Positions 1-8,037 of a stretch of 64,000 bases of DNA are shown piece after piece. The stretch comes from a virus. Both the position numbers and the translations under genes were made by a program. Each line of letters opens with the position of its first letter. Within the stretch, counting starts at the first letter, position 1. The notes beneath the pieces were generated by a model. The model searched no databases and was not told where the DNA came from. It saw only the letters and a program-made list of their open reading frames with translations. The DNA is taken from positions 1 through 64,000 of the IMG/VR virus record IMGVR_UViG_3300020185_001680; one strand, given 5' to 3'.

Positions 1-190
1 GTACCATGCAATGATATTTGATTTGGTCTACTTTCATTGCTTGGGGAGAAGCATTTTGTGTGAATCCTAAGTCTCCTGCTATCTTGCAGAATTTTTCTAG
101 CTTTGGCATCCAATAGTCGTTGAGTTCTACGCAACCTATTTTGCCGTCAAAGAAAGTTCTTAAGATTTTTTGATCGTTGCTATTAGCCAT
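1..190 (-). CDS. Hypothetical protein, 3' end outside window
   Basis: An open frame starts at the ATG at 188-190 and runs off the left edge, giving at least 63 residues beginning MANSNDQKILRTFFDGKIG. It overlaps the last 31 bases of the desaturase gene in another frame. A GGATGTGG stretch just upstream could serve as ribosome binding site. The fragment is rich in charged residues and has no membrane segment. I do not recognise the family. It would be the last visible gene of the late cluster that begins with the PAAR gene. Confidence 0.55.
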   Translation of the reverse strand, partial: MANSNDQKILRTFFDGKIGCVELNDYWMPKLEKFCKIAGDLGFTQNASPQAMKVDQIKYHCMV

Positions 191-927
191 CTTCCCACAT
201 CCAATTCGTACCATTTAGTATTAAAATTTAATCTTGCTGGTCTATAGTGGTGGTTGTTGTGTAGGCTTTCGCCCCAACTAACAAACACTAACCAGGGATT
301 ATTTGTACTGTTGTTTTTAGTCTTATCTGTTTCGTATGTTAAACCTTTTATAGGTAAGTGTCCAAACACGTTAACAATACCGCTTATTATTACAGCAAGA
401 AAACTTGCATTCAAACTTGCAAGTACATATCTACCGTCAAACCACCAACCTGTAATCAAAGCAATTAAGACTAAATTTAAAACAATTAACAAAGTATAAT
501 TCTTGTGGCACCATAATGCATATGGGTCTAAATTTTTTCTCATTTTAAATAGTTCTGTTTGTGCAAATTGATGATTACTTTTATCAAATATCCATCCAAA
601 GAAAGCATAAAATAATCCTTTCGTAGGTGTATGCACATCTCCTTCTCTGTCTGTGTGTGCATGATGACTTCTGTTGTGAATAAGGCTCCATGTTACTGGA
701 GAACCTTGTGCTCCTTGACAGCCGAAATACAATAATAGTTTTCTTATAGGCTCCCAAGTTTTAAAACTTCTATGACTGTGTAATCTGTGATATCCAACAC
801 TGACACCATATCCGCTATATAACAAAGTAAAGAATGCTGTTGCAGTCCATAAATGTGTTGTACCGTAAAATAAGGAATAGCCTAAACTTAGTGCGGCTAG
901 TGGTAAAAATATTAGATAGAATAGCAT
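160..927 (-). CDS. Fatty acid desaturase (delta-9 type), copy 1
   Basis: This is a membrane di-iron fatty acid desaturase of the acyl-CoA/acyl-lipid delta-9 type, which would insert a double bond into membrane acyl chains. All three histidine boxes are present: HRLHSH (residues 47-52), HNRSHH (84-89) and HNNHH (about 223-227). Hydrophobic segments lie at residues 1-40 and around 145-190, as expected for the hairpin membrane topology. At 255 residues it is on the short side but looks complete. Its ATG overlaps the stop of the second desaturase by one base (TAATG), so the two are translationally coupled. Family assignment is strong; the substrate and double-bond position cannot be read from sequence. 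Confidence 0.9.
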   Translation of the reverse strand: MLFYLIFLPLAALSLGYSLFYGTTHLWTATAFFTLLYSGYGVSVGYHRLHSHRSFKTWEPIRKLLLYFGCQGAQGSPVTWSLIHNRSHHAHTDREGDVHTPTKGLFYAFFGWIFDKSNHQFAQTELFKMRKNLDPYALWCHKNYTLLIVLNLVLIALITGWWFDGRYVLASLNASFLAVIISGIVNVFGHLPIKGLTYETDKTKNNSTNNPWLVFVSWGESLHNNHHYRPARLNFNTKWYELDVGRWLIATIKKS

Positions 928-1751
928 TACTTTTTAAGTCCTTTTATTACCCAGCCACTCATATCTATTTCGCTCCAATGGTGACTGTTGCTTTGTGCAT
1001 TCCAATATCTGTGATGATTGTTATGTAACATTTCACCCCATGTGAGTATTGCACCCACTCTATTGTTTACACTGTTATCCTTTGTTTCAAAATTTCTGTA
1101 ACCAAACCACTTGTAGTGGCTAAGTGCCGTTACAGTACTTGTATTCATTAATGTTGCCCATACACCAAACACTATGCCGTATAGTGCAACTTCCCAACCA
1201 AACAATGCCCATGCTAATAAAACTGTGCCATAGTTGATTGCTAAATGATAGTCGTTTAAAAACTGATAATATTTGTCGTTGACAAAACCACGTCTAATAT
1301 ACCCAACCAAAACACGTCTATCAATGTGTTGGTCAAAGTATTTTTGTTCTCTGTGCCATGTTAAAAAGGCATGCCAAAATCCTTGTGTAGGACTATGTGG
1401 GTCGCCTTCTCTGTCGCTGTTCTTGTGATGCCCCGCTGTGTGTATCATAACCCAAGGAAAAATTGCACCATAGCCATTAAATATACTGCAAGTTGTCATA
1501 ATGCGTTCTTTCCATTTAGGCATTTCAAATGCGGCGTGGCCCCAGTATCTATGTAATCCGATAGCCATGCCCACACAACCAAATAGGAAGTATGTAAGTA
1601 AGCCTAGCCATAAGTAGTTCCAGTCACCATTGTATGCCATAATAGGAATAATACACCAACCTACTAATTGCACAGGTAAAGTATATAACCAGAAATTTGC
1701 TTTTGCTTTATCTTTAAAAAAGTTTGTTAAGGAATTCAAAATTCGTTTCAT
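927..1751 (-). CDS. Fatty acid desaturase (delta-9 type), copy 2
   Basis: A second di-iron desaturase, 274 residues, is clearly related to its neighbour but divergent. Histidine boxes are HRYWGH (67-72), HTAGHH (104-109) and HNNHH (about 243-247). Several hydrophobic segments flank them. Its start overlaps the end of the PP-loop-like gene by 38 bases, and its stop is coupled to the start of copy 1. Two consecutive non-identical desaturases suggest either an old duplication or two different positional specificities. The enzyme would act in the host inner membrane and need host electron donors (ferredoxin or cytochrome b5-like), none of which is seen here. Confidence 0.9.
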   Translation of the reverse strand: MKRILNSLTNFFKDKAKANFWLYTLPVQLVGWCIIPIMAYNGDWNYLWLGLLTYFLFGCVGMAIGLHRYWGHAAFEMPKWKERIMTTCSIFNGYGAIFPWVMIHTAGHHKNSDREGDPHSPTQGFWHAFLTWHREQKYFDQHIDRRVLVGYIRRGFVNDKYYQFLNDYHLAINYGTVLLAWALFGWEVALYGIVFGVWATLMNTSTVTALSHYKWFGYRNFETKDNSVNNRVGAILTWGEMLHNNHHRYWNAQSNSHHWSEIDMSGWVIKGLKK

Positions 1752-2670
1752 AATAAGTTTCTAACATGTCTTTAAGTTTTGTGTCGACTTTAACGGTGTA
1801 CTGTAAACTAGCATACTTCATAGTCAGTGGACCATAAGGCATTAGTTTTTGTCGAAGCTCTTTATCGTATTTATCATGACCGAAGAAACTTTTGAGTAAT
1901 TCAATGCCAATTAACTTCTGCGTTGTAGGTTTTATATCAAAACCTGCTTGTTTTATTGTACGCATTTCATACTGATAATACCTATGTGGGGCATTATCTA
2001 CAAATTCTTGTGTAGCCATTTTGAACACCTCACTGTAACTTTGCGTGAAGAACCAACTACTGTACATGTTTACATAATGTTCTTGGAAGTTAGTGTACTC
2101 TAGTCCGGCATGGGCCGCGGCATGTTCCTGTGTTGCATGTGGTACAAAAGGCATGAAGCCATTGTTTTTACTTCTAGTCCATTCGCTATTACTAACATGC
2201 ATCATAAATCCAGGATATACTAAACAGCAATCTGGTAGTAGGTCAAAAAACTGTCCCACTATTGTCATTTGAGGTTGCGTGGTAGGGAAATGCTCTCCCC
2301 AATATAAAAAGTCTGGTCCGTCGAATAATGCAGGTACATCTATGTAAAATAATTCGTATGGTATATTTCTACTTTCACAATATGCAATAGTGCATTCGTT
2401 CTCACGTTTGCTTAAATTATTACTTAAAATTGGAATAGCGGCTTTGAAATCGATGCCTGCCATCTTGAATGCCTGCATGGCAAGTTGTGAATACATGTGC
2501 TGTACACTGTAATCACACCACACATAAATGTCTTTTGTATATTTTTCTCTAATTTTTATTGCTGTATTAATTGCTTCTTGCATAGGTGTGCCGGGCATAG
2601 TTTCCGGAGCATGTAAAAACATGTCAACATTTTGCCCACCACTGAACTCACTAAATGTTATTCCTCTCAT
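1714..2670 (-). CDS. PP-loop (HUP-fold)-like protein, active motif degenerate
   Basis: The 318-residue protein follows the pattern of phage proteins with an asparagine-synthetase-like PP-loop fold. A beta strand leads into a loop (IYVWCDYSVQHMYSQLAMQA) followed by a helix, 'AGIDFKAAIP', a short N-rich stretch and 'YCESRNIPYELFYIDV'. The canonical ATP-binding SGGxDS is not intact at that position, although an FSGGQN occurs near the N-terminus. Either the protein has lost nucleotide chemistry or my alignment by eye is wrong. It overlaps the upstream subtilase-like gene by 4 bases and the desaturase by 38, so it belongs to the same operon. RBS AGGAG precedes the ATG. Function is unknown; the fold call is an inference. 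Confidence 0.5.
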   Translation of the reverse strand: MRGITFSEFSGGQNVDMFLHAPETMPGTPMQEAINTAIKIREKYTKDIYVWCDYSVQHMYSQLAMQAFKMAGIDFKAAIPILSNNLSKRENECTIAYCESRNIPYELFYIDVPALFDGPDFLYWGEHFPTTQPQMTIVGQFFDLLPDCCLVYPGFMMHVSNSEWTRSKNNGFMPFVPHATQEHAAAHAGLEYTNFQEHYVNMYSSWFFTQSYSEVFKMATQEFVDNAPHRYYQYEMRTIKQAGFDIKPTTQKLIGIELLKSFFGHDKYDKELRQKLMPYGPLTMKYASLQYTVKVDTKLKDMLETYYETNFEFLNKLF

Positions 2671-3809
2671 TCGTAACTCCTGTACAAATGTAAATCATTT
2701 AAGTTATAAGTTCTAATAAAAGGATCTCCTGGCTCTAATAGTTTAACTGGTCTTGCCATAGGCACCCAATATTCTCTTAACGTAAAGGGAGGTGCGTCAT
2801 ATGGTCGATTAAAATATTTTTGTTTTACTTCTTCGTAACTAGGCTTAGAATCAGCATCGCAACTTATAATATGGTACTCGAACAGTTGCCCGTTTATATC
2901 TGCAAGTATTTTATGAAACATTGCTTCTTTGTATTTGAATGTGCCATATAACCATCCTACGTTAGGATCGAATGTTATGCCCCTTGGCATATTAGAATCT
3001 AATTCTATATTATCAACACCAACAAAATCTTGTAGTGGTGCAGAACCGCTTAGTACACTTGTGACGTCACCTGGTCTACTAGGAAGTAAGTGTTCTCCTG
3101 CAATATATCTTAAGTTGGATACAGGATTAAACTCATATAGTTTGTGGTTACTAGACGGCGTCTGTGCGAGTCTAAGAGGCCATGGCGCACTACGAATATG
3201 ACTTTCACTGTAAAAGTCTAACTTGTACTCTATTTCAAGTTCTTTGTTTGTCAATATTTCACAGACTCTATGTGCCGCTTCATTTGAGCAGTTTATGCCT
3301 GGAACCGTTATGTCGTATAAGTCTATCCAGTTCTGATATTTGCCGTTATGCTTGTTGCCGCCTACTCTAATAACTCCGTCAACTGCAACAGGACTAATAT
3401 CCAATACAGGTAAGTCTTGATTTCCTCCTGCACATACAACCTTATGTCCTGCCTCTAGTAGCCTATTAATCCTATAATCAACTATATAATTCCTATCCAT
3501 TTGCCAACTAATGCATATAATCTGTGGTTCAGTAAATGCTAATAAGTCTAATTTTTCTATTAGGTGTACTAGTTTATCCTCGGCTTGAAGTACCGTGTAA
3601 GACGCTGTAAGACGTTCGTAGACGTCGATATAAGCACAATCGTTGTTGCTTTGCATACTTACAACATTGAAATTGCTAGTGATTTGATTAATTAAATCGT
3701 ATTCGTTGAGTTGTACATCTAGAAGATATGTATTATGATGTAATACTTTGATTACATCCACAGGTAAATTATCAGTTATTATTGATTGTTCGAATTGAAA
3801 TAAGACCAT
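2667..3809 (-). CDS. Subtilase-fold protein, probably degenerate
   Basis: Residues about 95-190 follow the core of the S8 subtilisin fold. They show a strand 'IICISWQ', then 'EAGHKVVCAGGN' matching the oxyanion-hole AAGN box (N130), then 'DISPVAVDGVIRVGG' like the conserved SPA..VI.VGA. Last is 'VPGINCSNEAAHRV', which aligns with APG...GTSMAAPHV and places S175 as the nucleophile. I cannot find the catalytic Asp (D-T/S-G) or His (HGT) boxes in the first 95 residues, so it may be inactive. The C-terminal 190 residues are unrelated to subtilase and not recognised. No Shine-Dalgarno is seen; a late box ends exactly 5 nt before the ATG. It is the first gene after PAAR. Confidence 0.5.
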   Translation of the reverse strand: MVLFQFEQSIITDNLPVDVIKVLHHNTYLLDVQLNEYDLINQITSNFNVVSMQSNNDCAYIDVYERLTASYTVLQAEDKLVHLIEKLDLLAFTEPQIICISWQMDRNYIVDYRINRLLEAGHKVVCAGGNQDLPVLDISPVAVDGVIRVGGNKHNGKYQNWIDLYDITVPGINCSNEAAHRVCEILTNKELEIEYKLDFYSESHIRSAPWPLRLAQTPSSNHKLYEFNPVSNLRYIAGEHLLPSRPGDVTSVLSGSAPLQDFVGVDNIELDSNMPRGITFDPNVGWLYGTFKYKEAMFHKILADINGQLFEYHIISCDADSKPSYEEVKQKYFNRPYDAPPFTLREYWVPMARPVKLLEPGDPFIRTYNLNDLHLYRSYE

Positions 3810-3812
3810 ACA

Positions 3813-3832
3813 GTTACTTATCTATAAGTAAC
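3813..3832. repeat. Perfect inverted repeat, 9 bp arms
   Basis: GTTACTTAT, a CT centre, then ATAAGTAAC. The repeat sits in the 28-base gap between the PAAR stop and the next ATG and overlaps the putative late promoter. It could be a protein-binding site or a weak RNA hairpin; there is no U-tract for a terminator. Confidence 0.7.
3815..3822 (-). promoter_or_regulatory. Putative late promoter (GATAAGTA), leaderless spacing
   Basis: GATAAGTA is one base off the local late box GATAAATA and is followed by exactly five bases (ACTGT) and the ATG of the subtilase-like gene. The same ACTGT spacer follows the late box of gp17. It lies inside a perfect inverted repeat, so the promoter call is less certain than elsewhere. 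Confidence 0.45.
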
Positions 3833-3837
3833 AGTGG

Positions 3838-4101
3838 TTAACCTGCAAATACGGTACCCGAACCATTTGTTGTATGACCACACGAAGCACTATCACCATC
3901 TCTAGTAACTAACTTGCCTTCAGCATACACAGTACTACTTGACGACACTAATTTAGCAGAAACGTGAGGTGCTTCTCCGTGTGGTGCTTGGTTATCGTTG
4001 ATAACTGATGTAGTTTTGCCTTCTGTTTTTACAGTAGGTGCCCCTGGTCCCATATTAGTTCCGCCGGCGGCATCTTGTAATACTCTGGTTACACCGGGCA
4101 T
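3838..4101 (-). CDS. PAAR-domain spike tip protein (gp5.4-like)
   Basis: This 87-residue protein is a PAAR-repeat protein of the kind that caps the T4 central spike (gp5.4) and sharpens it for membrane puncture. It begins MPGVTRVLQDAAGG, has the glycine-rich beta pattern with His residues (HGEAPH, CGHTTNGSG) that bind the tip metal, and ends with 'GSGTVFAG'. Its length is typical for single-domain PAAR proteins. The ATG overlaps the nrdB stop (TAATG). Placement of a baseplate gene directly after nrdB is unusual compared with T4 and suggests transcription from both early and late promoters. Confidence 0.85.
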   Translation of the reverse strand: MPGVTRVLQDAAGGTNMGPGAPTVKTEGKTTSVINDNQAPHGEAPHVSAKLVSSSSTVYAEGKLVTRDGDSASCGHTTNGSGTVFAG

Positions 4102-5198
4102 TATAAACTAAATCCTTTAAATGAATCTTTGTCTACGTCTTGCTTTGTGCCGCCAATAACATAACTACTGATTTCAGTTTCTTGTGGTGCTACTTGTACT
4201 TCTCCGCCACTGATCCATTTCTGTGTCCAAGGTAAAGGATTTGTGCCAGTGTTGAAATCTGTTTCAATTTGTGCCGCTCTCATACGTTTGCCTGCAATAA
4301 ACTCAATGTATTGCTTTAGTAGTTCTGCATTAAGACCAATTATACTACCGTCTTTGAACAAGTAGTCTGCCCATGCTTTTTCCTGCTCTACTGCATCTAA
4401 GAACATTGCTTTACATTCTTCTTTTGTTTCTTCTTTGATCTTTGCAAAGTCTTTATCGTCTGCAGGTAATAATTTTAACATTGTTTGTGTACTAGCCAAA
4501 TGCACATTTTCATCTCTAGCAATAAACTTAATAATTTTAGCATTACCTTCCATCTTTTTAAGTTCTGCAAATGCCCAACTACATGCAAATGATACATAAA
4601 AGCGTACACCTTCAAGTATGTTTACACTCATGATACATAACCATAATGCTTTCTTATGCTCGTATTCATTGTAACTTGTTAGTCCACGTTCTCTTAATAA
4701 ATTGTGTTGTATGAGTGCATCATATGTTGATGTAATACTATCAGCACAATCGGTAATTTGTTTCATCTTTGTCATTTCATCAAAAACTTTGCTCGGGTCA
4801 GGATATACGTTTCTGATAATATGTGTGTAACTTCTACTGTGAATTGTTTCACTGAATGCCCAAGTTTCAATCCAAGTCTCTAACTCAGGTATTCCTACTA
4901 TAGGCAAGAAAGCAAGATTAGGTGAACGACCTTGTACACTATCAAGTAGTATTTGTCGCTTTAAGTTACTGGTAAAGATATGCTTCTCAAAATCCGTTAG
5001 ATCTTTGAAGTCTTTGGCATCTTTTACAATGTCAACTTCTTCAGGTCTCCAAAAGAAACCTAATTGCTTCTCTGTAAACTTTTCAAACTGTCTATATTTA
5101 ACAACATCAAAACGTTGTACGCCAGGTGTTCCATTCGCATCTAGGAACATTTTTGCTTTAGTGTGGTCTGTTTTGTTTGTTAAATCTAGTACGCTCAT
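4101..5198 (-). CDS. nrdB: Ribonucleotide reductase class Ia, beta subunit
   Basis: NrdB supplies the tyrosyl radical for reduction of ribonucleotides to deoxyribonucleotides. Di-iron and radical residues are intact: Asp in LLDSVQGRS, 'SETIHSRSY' giving Glu, His and radical Tyr in the E. coli 115/118/122 arrangement, Glu in NILEGVRFY, and ARDENVH with Glu and His. The C-terminal tail that docks on NrdA is present. I chose the ATG at 5198 (MSVLDLTN). An upstream TTG at 5225, preceded by AAGGAA, would add nine mostly Lys/Gln residues and cannot be excluded. It lies 10-45 bases after nrdA and is co-transcribed with it. Confidence 0.96.
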   Translation of the reverse strand: MSVLDLTNKTDHTKAKMFLDANGTPGVQRFDVVKYRQFEKFTEKQLGFFWRPEEVDIVKDAKDFKDLTDFEKHIFTSNLKRQILLDSVQGRSPNLAFLPIVGIPELETWIETWAFSETIHSRSYTHIIRNVYPDPSKVFDEMTKMKQITDCADSITSTYDALIQHNLLRERGLTSYNEYEHKKALWLCIMSVNILEGVRFYVSFACSWAFAELKKMEGNAKIIKFIARDENVHLASTQTMLKLLPADDKDFAKIKEETKEECKAMFLDAVEQEKAWADYLFKDGSIIGLNAELLKQYIEFIAGKRMRAAQIETDFNTGTNPLPWTQKWISGGEVQVAPQETEISSYVIGGTKQDVDKDSFKGFSL

Positions 5199-5242
5199 CT
5201 TTTTCTTTTTCTTTTGCTTTTGCAAATCTTAATTTCCTTTTG

Positions 5243-7534
5243 TTATATTTTACAACTCTCACAATCCTCATCATCTACAAATGTAGTGGTGGGTAACGAT
5301 TGTTGTGCATCATCTTTATTGATATCTATCTCGCCTTGTCCATCGTATGTGTTGTTGTAGTATAACTGCTTGCCACCATATTTATAAAACATTATAAGAT
5401 GTTGTAGCAAAACAGACATCGGAACCTTTTCATCTTCAAAGTGTTCTGGATTGTAAGATGTATTTACCGAAATACCTTGATCTATGTACTTTTGAAGAAC
5501 AGCCATAATCTTAATATAACCCTCTGGGCTCTTTTGATCCCACAGTAAATCATACTTGTTTTTCAGTCTAGGATAACCTGGTACTACTTGTTTCAACACA
5601 CCATGCTTACTTTGTTTAACACTGATGTAACTGCGTGGTGGTTCAATACCGTTTGTGCTGTTACTAATCTGTGCTGATGTTTCTGCTGGCATAAGTGCCA
5701 TTAGTGTTGAATTACGGATACCTGTTTCTTTGAGTTGCTTACGCAATCCTTTCCAATCCTGTCTTTCTTTATGCTTTACTAACTCGTCAACATCTGATTT
5801 GTATGTTTGGTTAGGTGTAATACCGTGTCCGTATTTTGTTTCCATATTTTTAGCAATTGCGCCTTTCTCAATGGCTAAGTTTGCACTTGCTTTGATTAAG
5901 AAGTAACTCCATGCTTCAGCCCATTCGTCTACTAACTCTAAGTTAGGATCTTGATATGTTGTGTCATTCTTTGCTAACCAATATGCAAAGTTAATAATAC
6001 CAACACCTAGTGGGCGTCTGTTCATGGTACTAAGTTCTGCGGCAATTACAGGATACTCCTGATAGTCTAGCAATTCGTCTAAACCTCTAACTGCTAAGTC
6101 GCATACTTTTTCAAAGTCTTCAGGCTTTTTAATTGCTCCCCAATTGATTGCACTTAACGTACACAAACTAATCTCACCTTCTTCGTCATTGATATGTGAT
6201 AATGGTTTAGTAGGTAAGTTAATTTCACAACAAAGATTACTTTGTTTAATTGGTGCTTCTGATTCTATAAATGCACCATGTGTATTTGCATGGTCAACAT
6301 TCATTAAGTATATTCTACCTGTGTCTTTTCTTTCTTGTACAAAGTTGCTGAACAACTCTACAGCAGGAATACTTTTGTATCTAATGTCTGTGCGTTCTTC
6401 TGCTTGTTCATACAATCTTGTAAATTCTTCTTGGTCATTAAAGAATGCATCATACAATCCTGGAACATCACTTGGTGAGAATAACGTAATGTCTCCACCA
6501 CTTAATAATCTTTCGTACATCAACTTGTTAAACTGTACACCATAGTCCATATGACGTACTCTGTTATCCTCTGTACCTTTGTTGTTCTTTAGTACAAGCA
6601 TGTCTTCAATTTCTAAATGCCAAATAGGATAGTATAATGTAGCCGCTCCGCCTCTTACTCCACCTTGTGAGCATGACTTAACTGCTGATTGGAATAGTTT
6701 ATAGAAGGGGATAACTCCTGTGTGAGTTGCGTCTCCACTCCTAATCTTAGAGCCGATTGCTCTAATACTTCCTGCACCAATACCAATACCAGCCTTTTGA
6801 CTTACATACTTAACTACGGCACTACTTGTTGCGTTAATGCTATCTAAACTATCATCAGTTTCAATAAGCACACAACTACTAAACTGTCGTTGTGGTGTAC
6901 GCACACCTGCCATAACTGGCGTAGGTAAAGATATTTTAAAAGTACTAATAGCATCATAATATGCTTTCACATACTTCATCCTAGTGTCTGCTGGATACTT
7001 ACTAAACAATGTAGCCGCTATCATTATATATGCTACTTGTGGTGTTTCAAATAGTTCACCTGTTGCTCTGTTCTGTACAAGGTACTTACCACGGAATTGT
7101 TCCATAGCCGCATAAGTTAAATACTCGTCTCTACTATGGTCAATGTATTCTTGTAATTGATTTATTTCATCCTTAGTGTATAGTTCTGTAAACTCTTTGT
7201 CGTAAAATCCAATATCAATATTCTTATCGATAATGTCACATAAGCAAGGAGGAGTAAACGTACCATAAACTTTTTTTCTTAAATGATAGTTGATGAGTCT
7301 TCCACCCACATATTGGTAGTTCGGTGACTCTTCACTGATGAGGTCTGCCGCACTTTTAATAAGGGTCTCTTGAATATCTGTTGATGTAATTTTATCGAAA
7401 AATTGGATGTGTGAGTTAATTTCTACTTCTGACGCACTAACTCCTGTTATGCCTTCGACGGCATACATAACAACTTTGTGTAACTTATCAATATTTAAGT
7501 CTTCTAGTTGTCCGTCTCTTTTCTGTACCTGCAT
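5243..7534 (-). CDS. nrdA: Ribonucleotide reductase class Ia, alpha subunit
   Basis: NrdA is the catalytic subunit of class Ia ribonucleotide reductase. An N-terminal ATP-cone-like region (MQVQKRDGQLEDLNIDKLHK) is followed by the ten-stranded barrel. The redox cysteines are in FSSCVLIE (about 220) and LCTLSA (about 457), and the thiyl-radical cysteine with its Glu is in SNLCCEINLPT (about 434). The C-terminal shuttle pair is CESC, four residues from the end. Length (763) is normal. The gene opens the nrdA-nrdB-PAAR unit, with RBS AGGAT before the ATG and a consensus host-type promoter about 40 bases upstream. It supplies dNTPs for phage replication together with ThyX, MazG-like and gp1. Confidence 0.97.
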   Translation of the reverse strand: MQVQKRDGQLEDLNIDKLHKVVMYAVEGITGVSASEVEINSHIQFFDKITSTDIQETLIKSAADLISEESPNYQYVGGRLINYHLRKKVYGTFTPPCLCDIIDKNIDIGFYDKEFTELYTKDEINQLQEYIDHSRDEYLTYAAMEQFRGKYLVQNRATGELFETPQVAYIMIAATLFSKYPADTRMKYVKAYYDAISTFKISLPTPVMAGVRTPQRQFSSCVLIETDDSLDSINATSSAVVKYVSQKAGIGIGAGSIRAIGSKIRSGDATHTGVIPFYKLFQSAVKSCSQGGVRGGAATLYYPIWHLEIEDMLVLKNNKGTEDNRVRHMDYGVQFNKLMYERLLSGGDITLFSPSDVPGLYDAFFNDQEEFTRLYEQAEERTDIRYKSIPAVELFSNFVQERKDTGRIYLMNVDHANTHGAFIESEAPIKQSNLCCEINLPTKPLSHINDEEGEISLCTLSAINWGAIKKPEDFEKVCDLAVRGLDELLDYQEYPVIAAELSTMNRRPLGVGIINFAYWLAKNDTTYQDPNLELVDEWAEAWSYFLIKASANLAIEKGAIAKNMETKYGHGITPNQTYKSDVDELVKHKERQDWKGLRKQLKETGIRNSTLMALMPAETSAQISNSTNGIEPPRSYISVKQSKHGVLKQVVPGYPRLKNKYDLLWDQKSPEGYIKIMAVLQKYIDQGISVNTSYNPEHFEDEKVPMSVLLQHLIMFYKYGGKQLYYNNTYDGQGEIDINKDDAQQSLPTTTFVDDEDCESCKI

Positions 7535-7572
7535 TGTTTATCCTGTAAAATGTTCTGTATCTTAGTTTTCCT

Positions 7573-7600
7573 ATTATAGCACATTTTGAATCAATGTCAA
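7573..7600 (-). promoter_or_regulatory. Early-type sigma70 promoter for nrdA
   Basis: TTGACA (7595-7600), 16-base spacer, TATAAT (7573-7578). Both hexamers are consensus. It sits in the 68-base gap before nrdA, so transcription would start near 7566. Confidence 0.9.
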
Positions 7601-7602
7601 GA

Positions 7603-8028
7603 TTAAATAATAGGAACTTCTATGTTTTTTAAGTCCTGTAATACGATATACTTGTCTTCATTATCAGCAAATAATATCTTATGTCCAGGGCTCAGATTAT
7701 AAGCATATCCATCGGATATAAAGATTGCTCCATCTTTTCCTGTAACATGATTACTTATCACTTTCCACTCTGTTTTGCTCGGATCTATGAACTTTAAATT
7801 CGACAAAACATTGTATAGCAGTATAGAAACTCCTGTGGTACAGAAATAACCGTTTTCAATAATATCAAAAGGAGCCATCCAGTCTTTAGGAGTCCAGTAG
7901 TCTAAGTATCTGTTGTGGATTTTAATTTCAGCAAAGTATTCTAATACATCTGCTTCTGTTTTAGATTCACGTCTGATCGTTCTAAACTCTTTCAGACGTT
8001 TTTCAACATCGGTGGTTTTATCGAACAT
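7603..8028 (-). CDS. Hypothetical protein
   Basis: A 141-residue protein with a charged N-terminus (MFDKTTDVEKRLKEFRTIRR) and a mixed alpha/beta remainder ending in 'LQDLKNIEVPII'. It has no signal peptide, membrane segment or known catalytic motif that I can see. It starts 9 bases after the stop of the large fibre-like gene and has only a weak GGAT before the ATG, so it probably rides on the same late transcript. Its stop lies three bases from the -35 of the nrdA promoter. The family is not recognised. Confidence 0.8.
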   Translation of the reverse strand: MFDKTTDVEKRLKEFRTIRRESKTEADVLEYFAEIKIHNRYLDYWTPKDWMAPFDIIENGYFCTTGVSILLYNVLSNLKFIDPSKTEWKVISNHVTGKDGAIFISDGYAYNLSPGHKILFADNEDKYIVLQDLKNIEVPII

Positions 8029-8037
8029 ATCCGGTTC

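Noticed and set aside
5199-5225. TTG start for nrdB adding nine residues
   Set aside because: The extension is an unusual Lys/Gln run absent from NrdB proteins, although an AAGGAA does precede the TTG. The ATG at 5198 was preferred, not proven.
6144-6545. Plus-strand open frame of about 133 codons
   Set aside because: Antisense to conserved nrdA catalytic sequence.
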